Shown in pieces: positions 1 to 8,500 of a stretch of 42,916 nt of DNA. This DNA is from JBJENW01 sp051880395. Its GTDB lineage: Bacteria > Bacillota > Clostridia > Lachnospirales > Lachnospiraceae. The stretch spans positions 1-42,916 of the forward strand of contig JBJENW010000319.1 of the NCBI GenBank assembly GCA_051880395.1, read 5' to 3'. The notes beneath the pieces are model-generated. The model saw only the letters and a list, made by a program, of their open reading frames with translations. It was not told the DNA's origin and made no database searches. The position numbers and the translations under genes were made by a program. The number at the start of each line of letters is the position of its first letter. Position 1 is the first letter of the stretch.

Positions 1-897
1 ATCGTTACTGCAAATCAAAAACACAAGGACAGACTGTTCTGCGCCATTTTTGGTCACGAAGAAAACAAAAAGTATTTGCTGTCGTTGTACAATGCACTGA
101 ACCATTCCAATTATGAGAATGCAGCGGAACTGGAGATTACAACACTGGAGGATGCCATTTACATGAGCATGAAAAATGATGTGTCCTTTCTGATCTCGAA
201 TTACATGAATCTGTTCGAACATCAGAGCACGTTTAATCCGAACATGCCGCTGCGCGGATTTTTGTATTTCGCCAGATTGTATGAGGCGTATATCGCCACA
301 CACGCACTCGATGTTTACAGCAAAACACAAGTTAAAATTCCTGCTCCGCAGTATCTTGTATTTTACAACGGAACAAAAGATATGCCTGCACGGAAAAAAT
401 ATCGGCTTTCAGATGCTTTTTTACAAAAAGAAAAGACAAGCGGATTTGAGTGGACAGCGACGATGCTGAATATCAATGCCGGACACAACCGTACCTTGAT
501 GAAAAAATGCAGGGCACTGAAAGAATATGCAGATTTTATCCAAAATGTGCGGGATTTTCACGAACAAAGTGGAAAATTGGACTGGGCGATCAATGAAGCA
601 GTAAAACGAGCAGAACAGAGAAAATGTCTTGGAGAATTTTTTAGAAAAAATCGAGCGGAGGTGTATCATTTGGTTTTAACAGAGTATGATGAGGAGCTGC
701 ATGCCAAAACGCTGAGAGAAGAAGGAGAAGAAAAAAAGGTGATTCAGCTAGTCTGCATAAAAATGCTGAAAGGAAAGTCTATCCCGGAGATAGCAGATGC
801 GCTTGAGACGGATGAGGAAATGATCGCAAGGATATATGAGCTGGCGAAAAAGCAGATGCCGGATTATGATGTGGATGCGATTTATGAGGAGCTGTAA
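1..897 (+). CDS. Rpn-family PD-(D/E)XK nuclease / putative transposase, 5' end outside window
   Basis: The reading frame is open from base 1, so the gene starts upstream of the window; a TTG at 76 is not a credible start because residues encoded before it (KHKDRLFCAIFGHEENKKY) belong to the family's conserved N-terminus. Family features visible are the LLSLYNALN block, a MKNDVSFLI segment, the EHQSTFNPNMPLR block (the E-x-Q-type PD-(D/E)XK core), PQYLVFYNG, and a C-terminal stretch with LTEYDEELH. Members such as E. coli RpnA are recombination-promoting DNA nucleases that were long annotated as transposases. The C-terminal ~60 residues (after EELHAKTLREEGEEKK) look like a short helical tail. 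No partner genes are adjacent. Downstream lies a partial copy of its own 3' region. Family assignment is firm; a cellular role cannot be read from the sequence. Confidence 0.85.
   Translation: MVTANQKHKDRLFCAIFGHEENKKYLLSLYNALNHSNYENAAELEITTLEDAIYMSMKNDVSFLISNYMNLFEHQSTFNPNMPLRGFLYFARLYEAYIATHALDVYSKTQVKIPAPQYLVFYNGTKDMPARKKYRLSDAFLQKEKTSGFEWTATMLNINAGHNRTLMKKCRALKEYADFIQNVRDFHEQSGKLDWAINEAVKRAEQRKCLGEFFRKNRAEVYHLVLTEYDEELHAKTLREEGEEKKVIQLVCIKMLKGKSIPEIADALETDEEMIARIYELAKKQMPDYDVDAIYEEL
624..701 (+). repeat. 78-bp direct repeat, copy 1 (inside the Rpn-family gene)
   Basis: This segment of the nuclease gene recurs at 912-989 with a single mismatch (C652 versus T940). It encodes the LGEFFRKNRAEVYHLVLTEYDEELH region of the nuclease. 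Confidence 0.92.
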
Positions 898-911
898 AGC
901 GAATGTTAGGG

Positions 912-1002
912 ATGTCTTGGAGAATTTTTTAGAAAAAATTGAGCGGAGGTGTATCATTTGGTTTTAACAGAGTATGATGAGGAGCTGCACCGCGAGTGGT
1001 AG
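912..1002 (+). pseudogene. Remnant of a second Rpn-family gene (78-bp repeat copy 2)
   Basis: Bases 912-989 repeat 624-701 with one difference, which changes an in-frame CGA (Arg) to TGA (stop). After the repeat the frame reads HREW and then stops at TAG (1000-1002), whereas intact family members continue into a charged tail. There is no start codon or remaining upstream coding sequence, so this looks like the 3' scrap of a tandem paralogue, left by deletion or by a short duplication. It is not expected to be expressed. Confidence 0.75.
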
Positions 1003-1063
1003 GGAATGCGATACAAAAATCAAACAATGAGACATGGATATATCAAAAAGTGTAATTACTGTA

Positions 1064-1099
1064 TAAAAAAAACAGACAACCGAAGTGTCTGTTTTTTTT
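1064..1099. terminator. Bidirectional intrinsic terminator
   Basis: ACAGACA (1072-1078) and TGTCTGT (1086-1092) form a 7-bp stem with a 7-base loop. It is flanked by an A-run on the left (1064-1071) and a T-run on the right (1092-1099), so it can serve the forward nuclease gene and the reverse Uma2 remnant. Confidence 0.75.
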
Positions 1100-1123
1100 C
1101 AGTATATGTTTCTTACAGCTTCA

Positions 1124-1459
1124 TCATGCCAAATCAAACTCTGAGAAATCAATAAACAGATCATCATAAATTCCGGCACGCAAGGTATCGGAAAAGGTAG
1201 AAGATTCAAATGTCTTATGCTCAAAGTTGTAAATCAAAACAGCCTGTTCATCCGGATCAACGATCCAGTATTCGCGCACACCGGCATCCCGGTAAAGATT
1301 TAATTTCCGGATATGATCATGTTTGGCATTGCTAGGGGATACGATTTCAATAATCCAGTCGGGAGCACCAAAGCAGCCTGCCGGGTGATGACATCCTATA
1401 ACTTGATTATATATTTTTTCCAATGATATGTAAAGAAAGAGTATCATTTCATATTTCAT
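1124..1459 (-). pseudogene. Uma2-family endonuclease (DUF820), 5'-truncated
   Basis: The last ~80 residues match the C-terminal half of Uma2-type PD-(D/E)XK proteins: GAPDWIIEIVSPSN, a lysine a little later (HIRKLNLYRDAGV), EYWIVDPDEQ, and a short C-terminal segment. Full-length members are about 180-200 residues and carry an upstream PD aspartate block, which is absent. The first ~30 residues of this open frame (MKYEMILFLYISLEK and following) do not resemble the family and the start has no good ribosome-binding site. I read it as a gene whose 5' half was deleted or replaced. A short active protein cannot be excluded but is unlikely without the first catalytic aspartate. Confidence 0.7.
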
Positions 1460-1492
1460 GGATGATGTGGTGTTATTTTATATCCTATTTTT

Positions 1493-2023
1493 TTAGTGTA
1501 CTTTTCCGAAATCGTACTTCAGTTTGACATTTTTTACTTTGTCATCGGAAAAATAAACAGAAATACCATATTTTCCGCGAGATTTTGAAACAGTATCTCC
1601 ATTTGTGTCTTTCAGACCCAAAATTTTGCATGCACTTGCGCGATCTTTTCCGATCAGTTTTTCTCCGTTTAAAGTAAGAACCGGATCACATTCATCTGTG
1701 ATCAATATTTCTCCTACTTTACATCTTTCAATCTCTCTGGATTCGGAACCGATATTAAACATGGTCAGATAGGCATAAACTTTGCCATCTTTTTCTAAGG
1801 CAATGCCATCGTCCCAAGATTTGGCGGACATTTTTTGACCAAATGGAATATCAAAACCAGCTTCTTTTAAATCAGAGCCATGTATGGAACCAAGTTTGAT
1901 CTGGTATCCTGCTCCTTCTACTGTCGGCAAGACGCTTTGTGAGAAAACTTCAAAGGCGAATACAGCAGCAATAAGTAATACAAAGATGACAATGCTTCTA
2001 AGTAGTTTTTTTAGTACTTTCAC
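1493..2023 (-). CDS. Hypothetical membrane-anchored extracytoplasmic protein
   Basis: This 176-residue protein starts at GTG (2023-2021) behind a clear AGGAGG site 8 bases upstream. Residues ~9-28 form one hydrophobic segment (IVIFVLLIAAVFAFEVF), consistent with an uncleaved signal anchor. The remaining ~145 residues are hydrophilic and predicted to face outside. No lipobox or sortase motif is present, and the segment rich in Asp/Lys and beta-prone residues does not match a family I can name. A good promoter lies upstream (2100-2129), so the gene looks expressed as a single unit. Function unknown. Confidence 0.7.
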   Translation of the reverse strand: MKVLKKLLRSIVIFVLLIAAVFAFEVFSQSVLPTVEGAGYQIKLGSIHGSDLKEAGFDIPFGQKMSAKSWDDGIALEKDGKVYAYLTMFNIGSESREIERCKVGEILITDECDPVLTLNGEKLIGKDRASACKILGLKDTNGDTVSKSRGKYGISVYFSDDKVKNVKLKYDFGKVH

Positions 2024-2099
2024 AACAAAATCCTCCTATTAAATAAAATGCATTAGAAACAAAAATGGTAATCAATATGTGTTGCCTGTTGCAGGTAAA

Positions 2100-2129
2100 A
2101 TCATATCATGAGAAAAAATATTATGTCAA
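2100..2129 (-). promoter_or_regulatory. Sigma-A-type promoter for the membrane-anchored protein
   Basis: On the reverse strand TTGACA (2129-2124) is followed, after 18 bases, by TATGAT (2105-2100). It points at the gene starting at 2023 and leaves a leader of about 70 bases. Confidence 0.65.
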
Positions 2130-2191
2130 CTTAAAAACGGATGGATTTTATAGGAAATAAGTCACGTAAATGCGATATCTTCAGAAAAAAA

Positions 2192-2220
2192 TTGCATTCC
2201 CTTCTATTTTGGAATAAACT
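2192..2220 (+). promoter_or_regulatory. Probable promoter of the jetDABC operon
   Basis: TTGCAT (2192-2197), a 17-base spacer and TAAACT (2215-2220) lie about 40 bases before the first Wadjet gene. The two boxes fit a sigma-A promoter moderately well and there is no other convincing candidate in 2024-2259. Confidence 0.5.
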
Positions 2221-2259
2221 AAGGATAGTATTGGAAAAATGAAGTCTGGGAGAATGGAT

Positions 2260-3246
2260 ATGAAACGTGTGAATCTTGACCAAATTGAAAAGAAGTATCC
2301 GGTGCGAAGTTATCAGGAATTATATGAAAAAGTACTTCTGTTGATGGAAAAAGAAAAAATAAAACCGGTGAAAGCATCCGGAAAAAATGGGAAAAAGCCG
2401 GCATTGTATAAAGAATACTGGGTAATCGAAAAAACGAAGGATGTCTCAAAGTACATAGAAGAATTGTCATATTTGTTTGTTCCGTCAATCTCTACCGCTT
2501 ATTATCTCAAACATCTGGATCGTTATGAAGAGGACCGAAAATGGCTTTTTTGTTTGAATCACTATCTCAAGGAAGAGTCTGAAAAGCTGAAAATTCCAAA
2601 ATCCATGAATGAACGAAGTTTTGAAATCTGGCATCGTGAAAAGTTTTTAAAAGAAGAACAGGGAAAAAAGATTTTGAAACGATGCGGACTGACGTTAGAT
2701 GACCTGAATTTATATGAGACGACCGAACCGTTGGCCTATTATGTGCACACGAAAAACGTGCCTCAGAATATGCTCATTATCGAGAATAAGGACACTTTTT
2801 ACAGCATGCGAAAACGTCTTTTGGGCGGGGAGGATACGATACTGGGTGTCAAGATCGGAACTCTGATTTATGGTGCCGGAAAAGGAATTTTTCGTTCGTT
2901 TCAAGATTTTTCCCTTTGCGCAGAGCCCTATATGCGAAAACCGGAAAATGTGATTTATTATTTTGGTGACATGGATTATGAGGGGATACGGATTTATGAA
3001 ACATTTGCGGATTCCTTTGGCGACACATATCAGATTCGTCCATTTATAGAAGGGTATCAAAAGATGCTTGCGAAAGTGAAACAAATCGGAGAGGATGTAC
3101 TTCCAAAGACAAAAGAAGGGCAGAATCAAAATATACAAACCGAGTTTCTGGATGCTTTTGAAAAAGAACAGTCAGATACCATGAAACGGATTCTTCAGGC
3201 GGGAACGTATATTCCGCAGGAAATCCTTTCTCTGGAGGACTTTTAG
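2260..3246 (+). CDS. jetD: Wadjet nuclease subunit JetD (Toprim-type)
   Basis: JetD is the nuclease of the Wadjet anti-plasmid system; it cuts circular DNA that the JetABC motor has extruded. Numbering from the ATG at 2260 (328 residues), a Toprim-like active site is visible as Glu175 (MLIIENKD) and Asp237/Asp239 in GDMDYEG, and the N-terminal ~150 residues form a separate helical and winged-helix-like arm. I prefer the ATG at 2260 because GGGAG at 2248-2252 sits 7 bases before it; an in-frame ATG at 2239 has only a poorly spaced site. It is the first gene of an operon whose next three genes encode the other Wadjet subunits. The D-A-B-C order matches my recollection of type III Wadjet. The alternative, a stand-alone Toprim nuclease, is unlikely given the neighbours. 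Confidence 0.85.
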   Translation: MKRVNLDQIEKKYPVRSYQELYEKVLLLMEKEKIKPVKASGKNGKKPALYKEYWVIEKTKDVSKYIEELSYLFVPSISTAYYLKHLDRYEEDRKWLFCLNHYLKEESEKLKIPKSMNERSFEIWHREKFLKEEQGKKILKRCGLTLDDLNLYETTEPLAYYVHTKNVPQNMLIIENKDTFYSMRKRLLGGEDTILGVKIGTLIYGAGKGIFRSFQDFSLCAEPYMRKPENVIYYFGDMDYEGIRIYETFADSFGDTYQIRPFIEGYQKMLAKVKQIGEDVLPKTKEGQNQNIQTEFLDAFEKEQSDTMKRILQAGTYIPQEILSLEDF

Positions 3247-3258
3247 AAAGGAAAACAG

Positions 3259-4869
3259 ATGCAATATGAATTTTTAAAACAGTTTCCAAAGCGGATGAAG
3301 CACGTTGGCATGTATGGTCTTTTGATTCAAAACAGTGCGCAGAAGCAGATTTGGAAAAATTTCGGGATCATGAAAACAGATGAACAGTTAAATATCATTT
3401 TTGCGCTGCTTTTGTACGTGATGGAGCAGTCCTTGAAAGAGGAGCCATGCACGTTAGATGATATCGGCGCGTTTCTCGATTATGTCAATACCATGTATTT
3501 CCATAAAAATATGTCCTACGAGGATTGTAAAAAACTCGGTGATTTTATCATGAATGTGATCCTGGCAAATGAAGGAAAAGCAATGTATTTTGACGGGTAT
3601 GATTTTGAGCAGAAAGCGTATCAGATCATGCATATCCGTTACATCGCAAACCGTATCGTGTATGTGGAGGCGGATGTGAAGCGAACGTCATATTATCTGA
3701 CAGATGATGGCTATAATCTGCTTTTATCTACGCTTGAGATTGAAAATAATATGAAACTCACCATTCATGAGATGATTTTTCAAATGCATTTGGAAAAGCA
3801 GAGTTATGACAAAGCGGTGGATGAGATAAAAAATGTATTCAACCTGCTTCGGATTCAGCTGCAAAAGATTCAGGAGGCGATCATCCGGGTGCGGCGAAAT
3901 GCATTGAGTTATTCGGTTGCGGATTATGAGGTATTGTTAAAAGAAAATTTGGAAACGATCCAGGAGACAAAGCAGAAATTTGAAAATTATCGCGAAACGG
4001 TGAAGAAACGGGCACAGGAGCTGGAAGAGCAGAATATTAACGTGAAAAAATTATCCGAAAAGGAAGAAGAAAAGTTAAACAATCTGCGTGTGATCGAACG
4101 GTATTTAAATCGGGGAATCGATGAACATCAAAAGATTTTAAATTCGCATTTTGATCTGAAACTGCTCTATGAAAAAGAGCTGGAGGCACTGGCGCAAATG
4201 TCTTTGATCCAGCGTTTTTCCCTTCGGACAGAGTTGTATGATAAAATTTTAGAAGAACCAAAAGGGTTGGAAAATCTGGATATATTTTTGCGGCCACTGT
4301 TTCACAAAGATCCGGAAAAAATTTATAACCTGAATAAATCCCTGGAACTGCAGCGTCCGATTCGGAAAAAGAAAGAAGAAACAGAAGAAGAAATTCTTGA
4401 TTTTGACGAGGACGCGTGGCAGGAGGAACTGGAAAAAAGGCAGAAAGAAAAGCTTTTGCAGTATGAAAAAAGTTTGGGATGGATACTGGAATCTGCCTTT
4501 GAAAAGAAAACAGTGACCTTGCAGGAAATGAAAGAGCAGGTGGAGAAAGAAAACAAAACAGAAATTTTAATTCCGACGATCGATATTTTTAAAGAGATCA
4601 TGGTGGAGCTGATAAAAAGCAGAGAAATCGATGTAAAGGCGCTTCAAAAGGAAAAGAGCGAGTATATTGTAGAGCAGACATTGGAGTTTCAATTGCAGGA
4701 GATGGTACTTCGACTGGTGGAGCAGGATGAGAGGAAAAAAGATATTTCGAAAATTTTTGTTTCCCGGACGCCGGAAAAAGAAGTGGTAGAGTTTTTGGCC
4801 ATTCATGATGGAAACGGCGGACAGAAGACGATTCGATGTTCCAATGTAGTGATCCGGATCGAAACATAG
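3259..4869 (+). CDS. jetA: Wadjet JetA-like kleisin subunit (DUF5716-type)
   Basis: The 536-residue protein begins 12 bases after jetD with an AAAGGA site. JetA is the kleisin that bridges the two JetC heads. The N-terminal ~200 residues look like packed helices and winged helices (ending near LTIHEMIFQMHLEKQSYD). A long coiled-coil segment follows (~190-300), then an acidic stretch near residues 372-395 (EETEEEILDFDEDAW) and a C-terminal helical/winged-helix region. These features fit large JetA proteins of Firmicutes; I assign it mainly from position between jetD and jetB and from this architecture. From memory this family is catalogued as DUF5716. It differs strongly from the other JetA-like protein at 25246. 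Confidence 0.75.
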   Translation: MQYEFLKQFPKRMKHVGMYGLLIQNSAQKQIWKNFGIMKTDEQLNIIFALLLYVMEQSLKEEPCTLDDIGAFLDYVNTMYFHKNMSYEDCKKLGDFIMNVILANEGKAMYFDGYDFEQKAYQIMHIRYIANRIVYVEADVKRTSYYLTDDGYNLLLSTLEIENNMKLTIHEMIFQMHLEKQSYDKAVDEIKNVFNLLRIQLQKIQEAIIRVRRNALSYSVADYEVLLKENLETIQETKQKFENYRETVKKRAQELEEQNINVKKLSEKEEEKLNNLRVIERYLNRGIDEHQKILNSHFDLKLLYEKELEALAQMSLIQRFSLRTELYDKILEEPKGLENLDIFLRPLFHKDPEKIYNLNKSLELQRPIRKKKEETEEEILDFDEDAWQEELEKRQKEKLLQYEKSLGWILESAFEKKTVTLQEMKEQVEKENKTEILIPTIDIFKEIMVELIKSREIDVKALQKEKSEYIVEQTLEFQLQEMVLRLVEQDERKKDISKIFVSRTPEKEVVEFLAIHDGNGGQKTIRCSNVVIRIET

Positions 4870-4881
4870 AGGAGGACAAAC

Positions 4882-5589
4882 ATGGCATATGAAATGGAAG
4901 AAATTCGTCTGAGCCAGCAGATTTTTTATTATCTGCTCAAACATCACGAATTGAGAGAGCAGGAAGAACAGCGTTTGTACCGCGCCTATACGGAAGAAGA
5001 ACAGGTACAAAATCTGGTGAAATCCCAGGCGGAGGAAGCGGTAAGCAGCGTAGAGAGATACGGTGATGTCATCTATCTGATTCCGAAGGAAGAAAATGTG
5101 TTTTTGGGATTTTCAAAGGCAGAATTGAAAAAGCGTCTGTGTAAATCCACAGGAACCGATAAGGATTTTTACCTGTCGCAGTTTGTGATCTTAACACTTT
5201 TAGTGGAGTTCTATGACGGGCAGGGCAGCAGCAGTAAATCGAGAGAATATATCCGCGTCGGAGAGCTGCAAAACTGCATTTCTGACCGGCTGAAACAGGG
5301 CGTGGAAAATCATACCGAAGAGGAAGAAGAACAAAACGGAATCGCCTTTCGAAATATGTTAGAAGCCTATGAAGCCCTACGTTCAGATGAGAAGGGAACC
5401 AGGCAGAAGACGACGAAAGAGGGATTTTTACATGCCATTTTTACGTTTTTGGAAGAACAGGGACTGATCGATTATGTGGAAGAAGACGAGATGATCAAAA
5501 CAACGAAAAAACTGGATCATCTGATGGACTGGAATCTTTTGAATCAGAATCATTATCAGAGAGTGAGAAAGGTATTGGGCAATGAGTAA
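4882..5589 (+). CDS. jetB: Wadjet JetB-like kite subunit (DUF6063-type)
   Basis: The 235-residue protein follows a GAGGAGG site 12 bases after jetA. It is acidic and helical, with likely tandem winged helices: an N-terminal segment around SQQIFYYLLKHHELREQ, a central HTH-like region near DKDFYLSQFVILTLLVEFYD, and a C-terminal region near GFLHAIFTFLEEQGLIDYVE. JetB proteins are the dimeric kite subunits that bind JetA. The gene ends 8 bases inside jetC, a typical translational coupling. Assignment rests on size, fold pattern and invariable position; sequence similarity to type I JetB is not obvious by eye. I recall this group as DUF6063. Confidence 0.75.
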   Translation: MAYEMEEIRLSQQIFYYLLKHHELREQEEQRLYRAYTEEEQVQNLVKSQAEEAVSSVERYGDVIYLIPKEENVFLGFSKAELKKRLCKSTGTDKDFYLSQFVILTLLVEFYDGQGSSSKSREYIRVGELQNCISDRLKQGVENHTEEEEEQNGIAFRNMLEAYEALRSDEKGTRQKTTKEGFLHAIFTFLEEQGLIDYVEEDEMIKTTKKLDHLMDWNLLNQNHYQRVRKVLGNE

Positions 5590-8500
5590 AATAAATGCAG
5601 TTCGTTTGATCAATTTAAATTATAACAATAATGCGATTCGTGTGAGTGATGAAACCTTTCAGATGGGTGGGCAGAGTACGCTGCTTTCGCTTCGAAATGG
5701 TGGTGGAAAGTCTGTTCTGGTACAGATGATGACAGCTCCGTTTGTACATAAACAGTATCGAAGAACGAAAGACCGGCCGTTTGAGAGCTATTTTACGACC
5801 GCAAAGCCGACGTTTCTTTTGGTGGAATGGGAACTTGACGAGCAGGCAGGGTATTGTCTGACCGGTATGATGGTGCGAAAAAGTCAGGCATCGGAGGAGC
5901 AGTCTTCGGAGCCGCTGGAAATCATCAATTTTATCAGCGAATATGAGTCACGCTGCGAGACAGATCTGTATCATCTGCCGGTAGTGGAAAAAACAAAAAA
6001 AGAGATCGTGTTAAAAAGTTTTCATGCCTGTCGGCAGCTGTTTGAAACGTATAAAAAGGATCCGGAGAAAAAATTCTTTTTTTATGATATGAATAACAGC
6101 GCCCAGTCAAGACAGTATTTTAACAAGCTTTCCGAGTATCGGATTTATTATAAAGAATGGGAGACCATCATTCGAAAGGTGAATCTGAAAGAGTCCGGAT
6201 TGTCAGAATTGTTTTCCGATTGCAAAAATGAAAAGGAATTGATTGAAAAGTGGTTTCTTGAGACCATTCAGGACAAGCTCAATCAGGAGAAAGACCGGGT
6301 CAAAGAATTTCAGAGCATCGTGGATAAGTATATCCGTACCTATAAGGATAATAAATCAAAAATCGAGCGTCGGGATACCATTTTAAAATTGAAAGAAGAT
6401 ATGCTTGAAGTGGAAGAAAAGGCGAAAACGTATCAGGATGCGGAAAACAAGGTGAAAGATTCTGAGAATCGGATTGCCTGTTTTTTACAGGAATTGAACA
6501 AACTCGAAAAAAGCGCCCAGGATGCGCAGCAGGCGTTAGAGATAAAAAGCGGGGAATGCAGGGCGCAGATGTCCCGAATTTTATATGAAAAACTGTCTAT
6601 GGAATTGCATAACCTGTCGGACGAACTGCAGTTTCACAGTAGTAACCGGGATATGATCCAGTTGGAAAAGGATGCGTTGGACATAGAATGCGAAAAGATT
6701 GAAATGATCGTACATCAATACGAATGTGCGAAACAGCAGGAAGTCATAGACGAGCAGAGACAGGAATATGAGAATCTGACACAGCGTATTGCAGTTTCGA
6801 AAAAAGATGAGCAGGAGCTAGAACCGGAGCGAAAACAGATCGGTGGATTTTTAAACGCATATTATCAAAAAAATCTGGAAACGGTAACAGAGAAAATCGG
6901 GCAGACAGAGGTGGCTTATCAGCAGACACAAGAAAAAGAGCGTGTGCAGAGGGAAAAAGAGCTCGAAAGTCAAAAACGGTTAGATGAATGCCGGGAAAAA
7001 ATAGCAGAACAGAATGCCGAGATCAAAGGCTTTACCCAGAAAGAGGATGCGTTTAACCGGATGTATCAGGAGGCGTTTGCGCGAAATATTCTTGGGGAAT
7101 ACGAGCCAGGAATGCTGGAGATCAAAAAAGAACAGTATGAAAAAGAGCAGACAGAATATGCGAGAAACTGCAAAGAACATATCAGACAGCAGGCAGAATC
7201 AGAAGAACGGCAAAAAGCCCTGGAACGAAAGACAGAAGACCTGCAGAAGAAAAAACAGAATAAAAAGTTGCAGCTTGGCCTGTTAGTGGAAAAAGGAAAC
7301 AAGTTTGATGCACAGATCAAAGAACGGCAGACCATTCTGCGTTATCTGGACGTAGAGGAAACGATGCTCTGGAACACAGCGGCACTTTTAGAAGCGGCCG
7401 ACCGGAAAATCGCGGATATCGACAGAACGCGGCTAAACTTAAATCAAGAAAAGACAGCATTGCAAAAAGAGTGGAAAAAACTGACTTCCGGGGAAGTATT
7501 AGAGCTGCCACAGGAATTCAAAGAACTTTTAGAAGAATTAGAACTGCATCCGGTTTATGGCATGAACTGGCTGCAAAAGAACGGAAACAGTGTGGAGAAA
7601 AATACAGAACTTGTCCGCAGACAGCCGTTTTTACCATATTCGCTCATTTTACCAAGCGCAGAGATCAAAACACTAGAGGCACATGGAACGGAAATCTATA
7701 CGTCCTTTCCAATTCCGATTCTTCCAAGAGAAGCGATGGAGGCATCTCTTGTGGAGGAAGAAAGCAGTCTGCTGCATCTTTCTGGAATCAGCTTTTACTT
7801 GTGGTTCAATGAAAAACTGCTTGATGAAGAGGCACTTCGTGTGTTGATCGCGCAAAAAGAAGCGCAGTTGAACAAGAAACAGGAGCAGATTGACCGAAAA
7901 AATCAGGAATATCAGGAATATACCGAAAAACGAAGTGTGTTAAAGCAGCAGACGATCACAAAAGAAAGTGTGGAGCAAAACCGCAAAGAACAGCAGGAAG
8001 CCGAGGAGGAGATTCACTGCATGGAGGAAACGATCGATCGGTGCAAAGAGGAACTGCTTCAGGAAAAACAGACATTTCAAAACCTTTTGGATACGATTCA
8101 AAAAGAAAAGCTGCAGATGGAACGATGCAGGCAGCGGGAGAATGCGTTTGCACAGTTTTGTGCGGATTATGCATGCTATCAGAAACAACGGCAGGAAGTG
8201 GAACAGAGCAAAAAGGATAAGGAACGTTTTGAGGAACAGAAAAAATTGGCAGTTTCTCTGCAGCAGCAGTATGCACAAAAACGATTCTCATTGGAGAATG
8301 AAAAACAGAAGTATGAAGCACAGAAGAAAGCATACAAGGAAAAACAGATCCGATATACGAATTATGAACCGGATGCTTTGTTTGAGACGGCACTCTCACC
8401 AAATGAACTGGAAGCCCGTTATGAGGCGATCACCACAAAAATGTCAAGTGAGCTGCAACTGTTAGAAGAACAACAGCAAAGAGCCGCAAAGTTACTGTTA

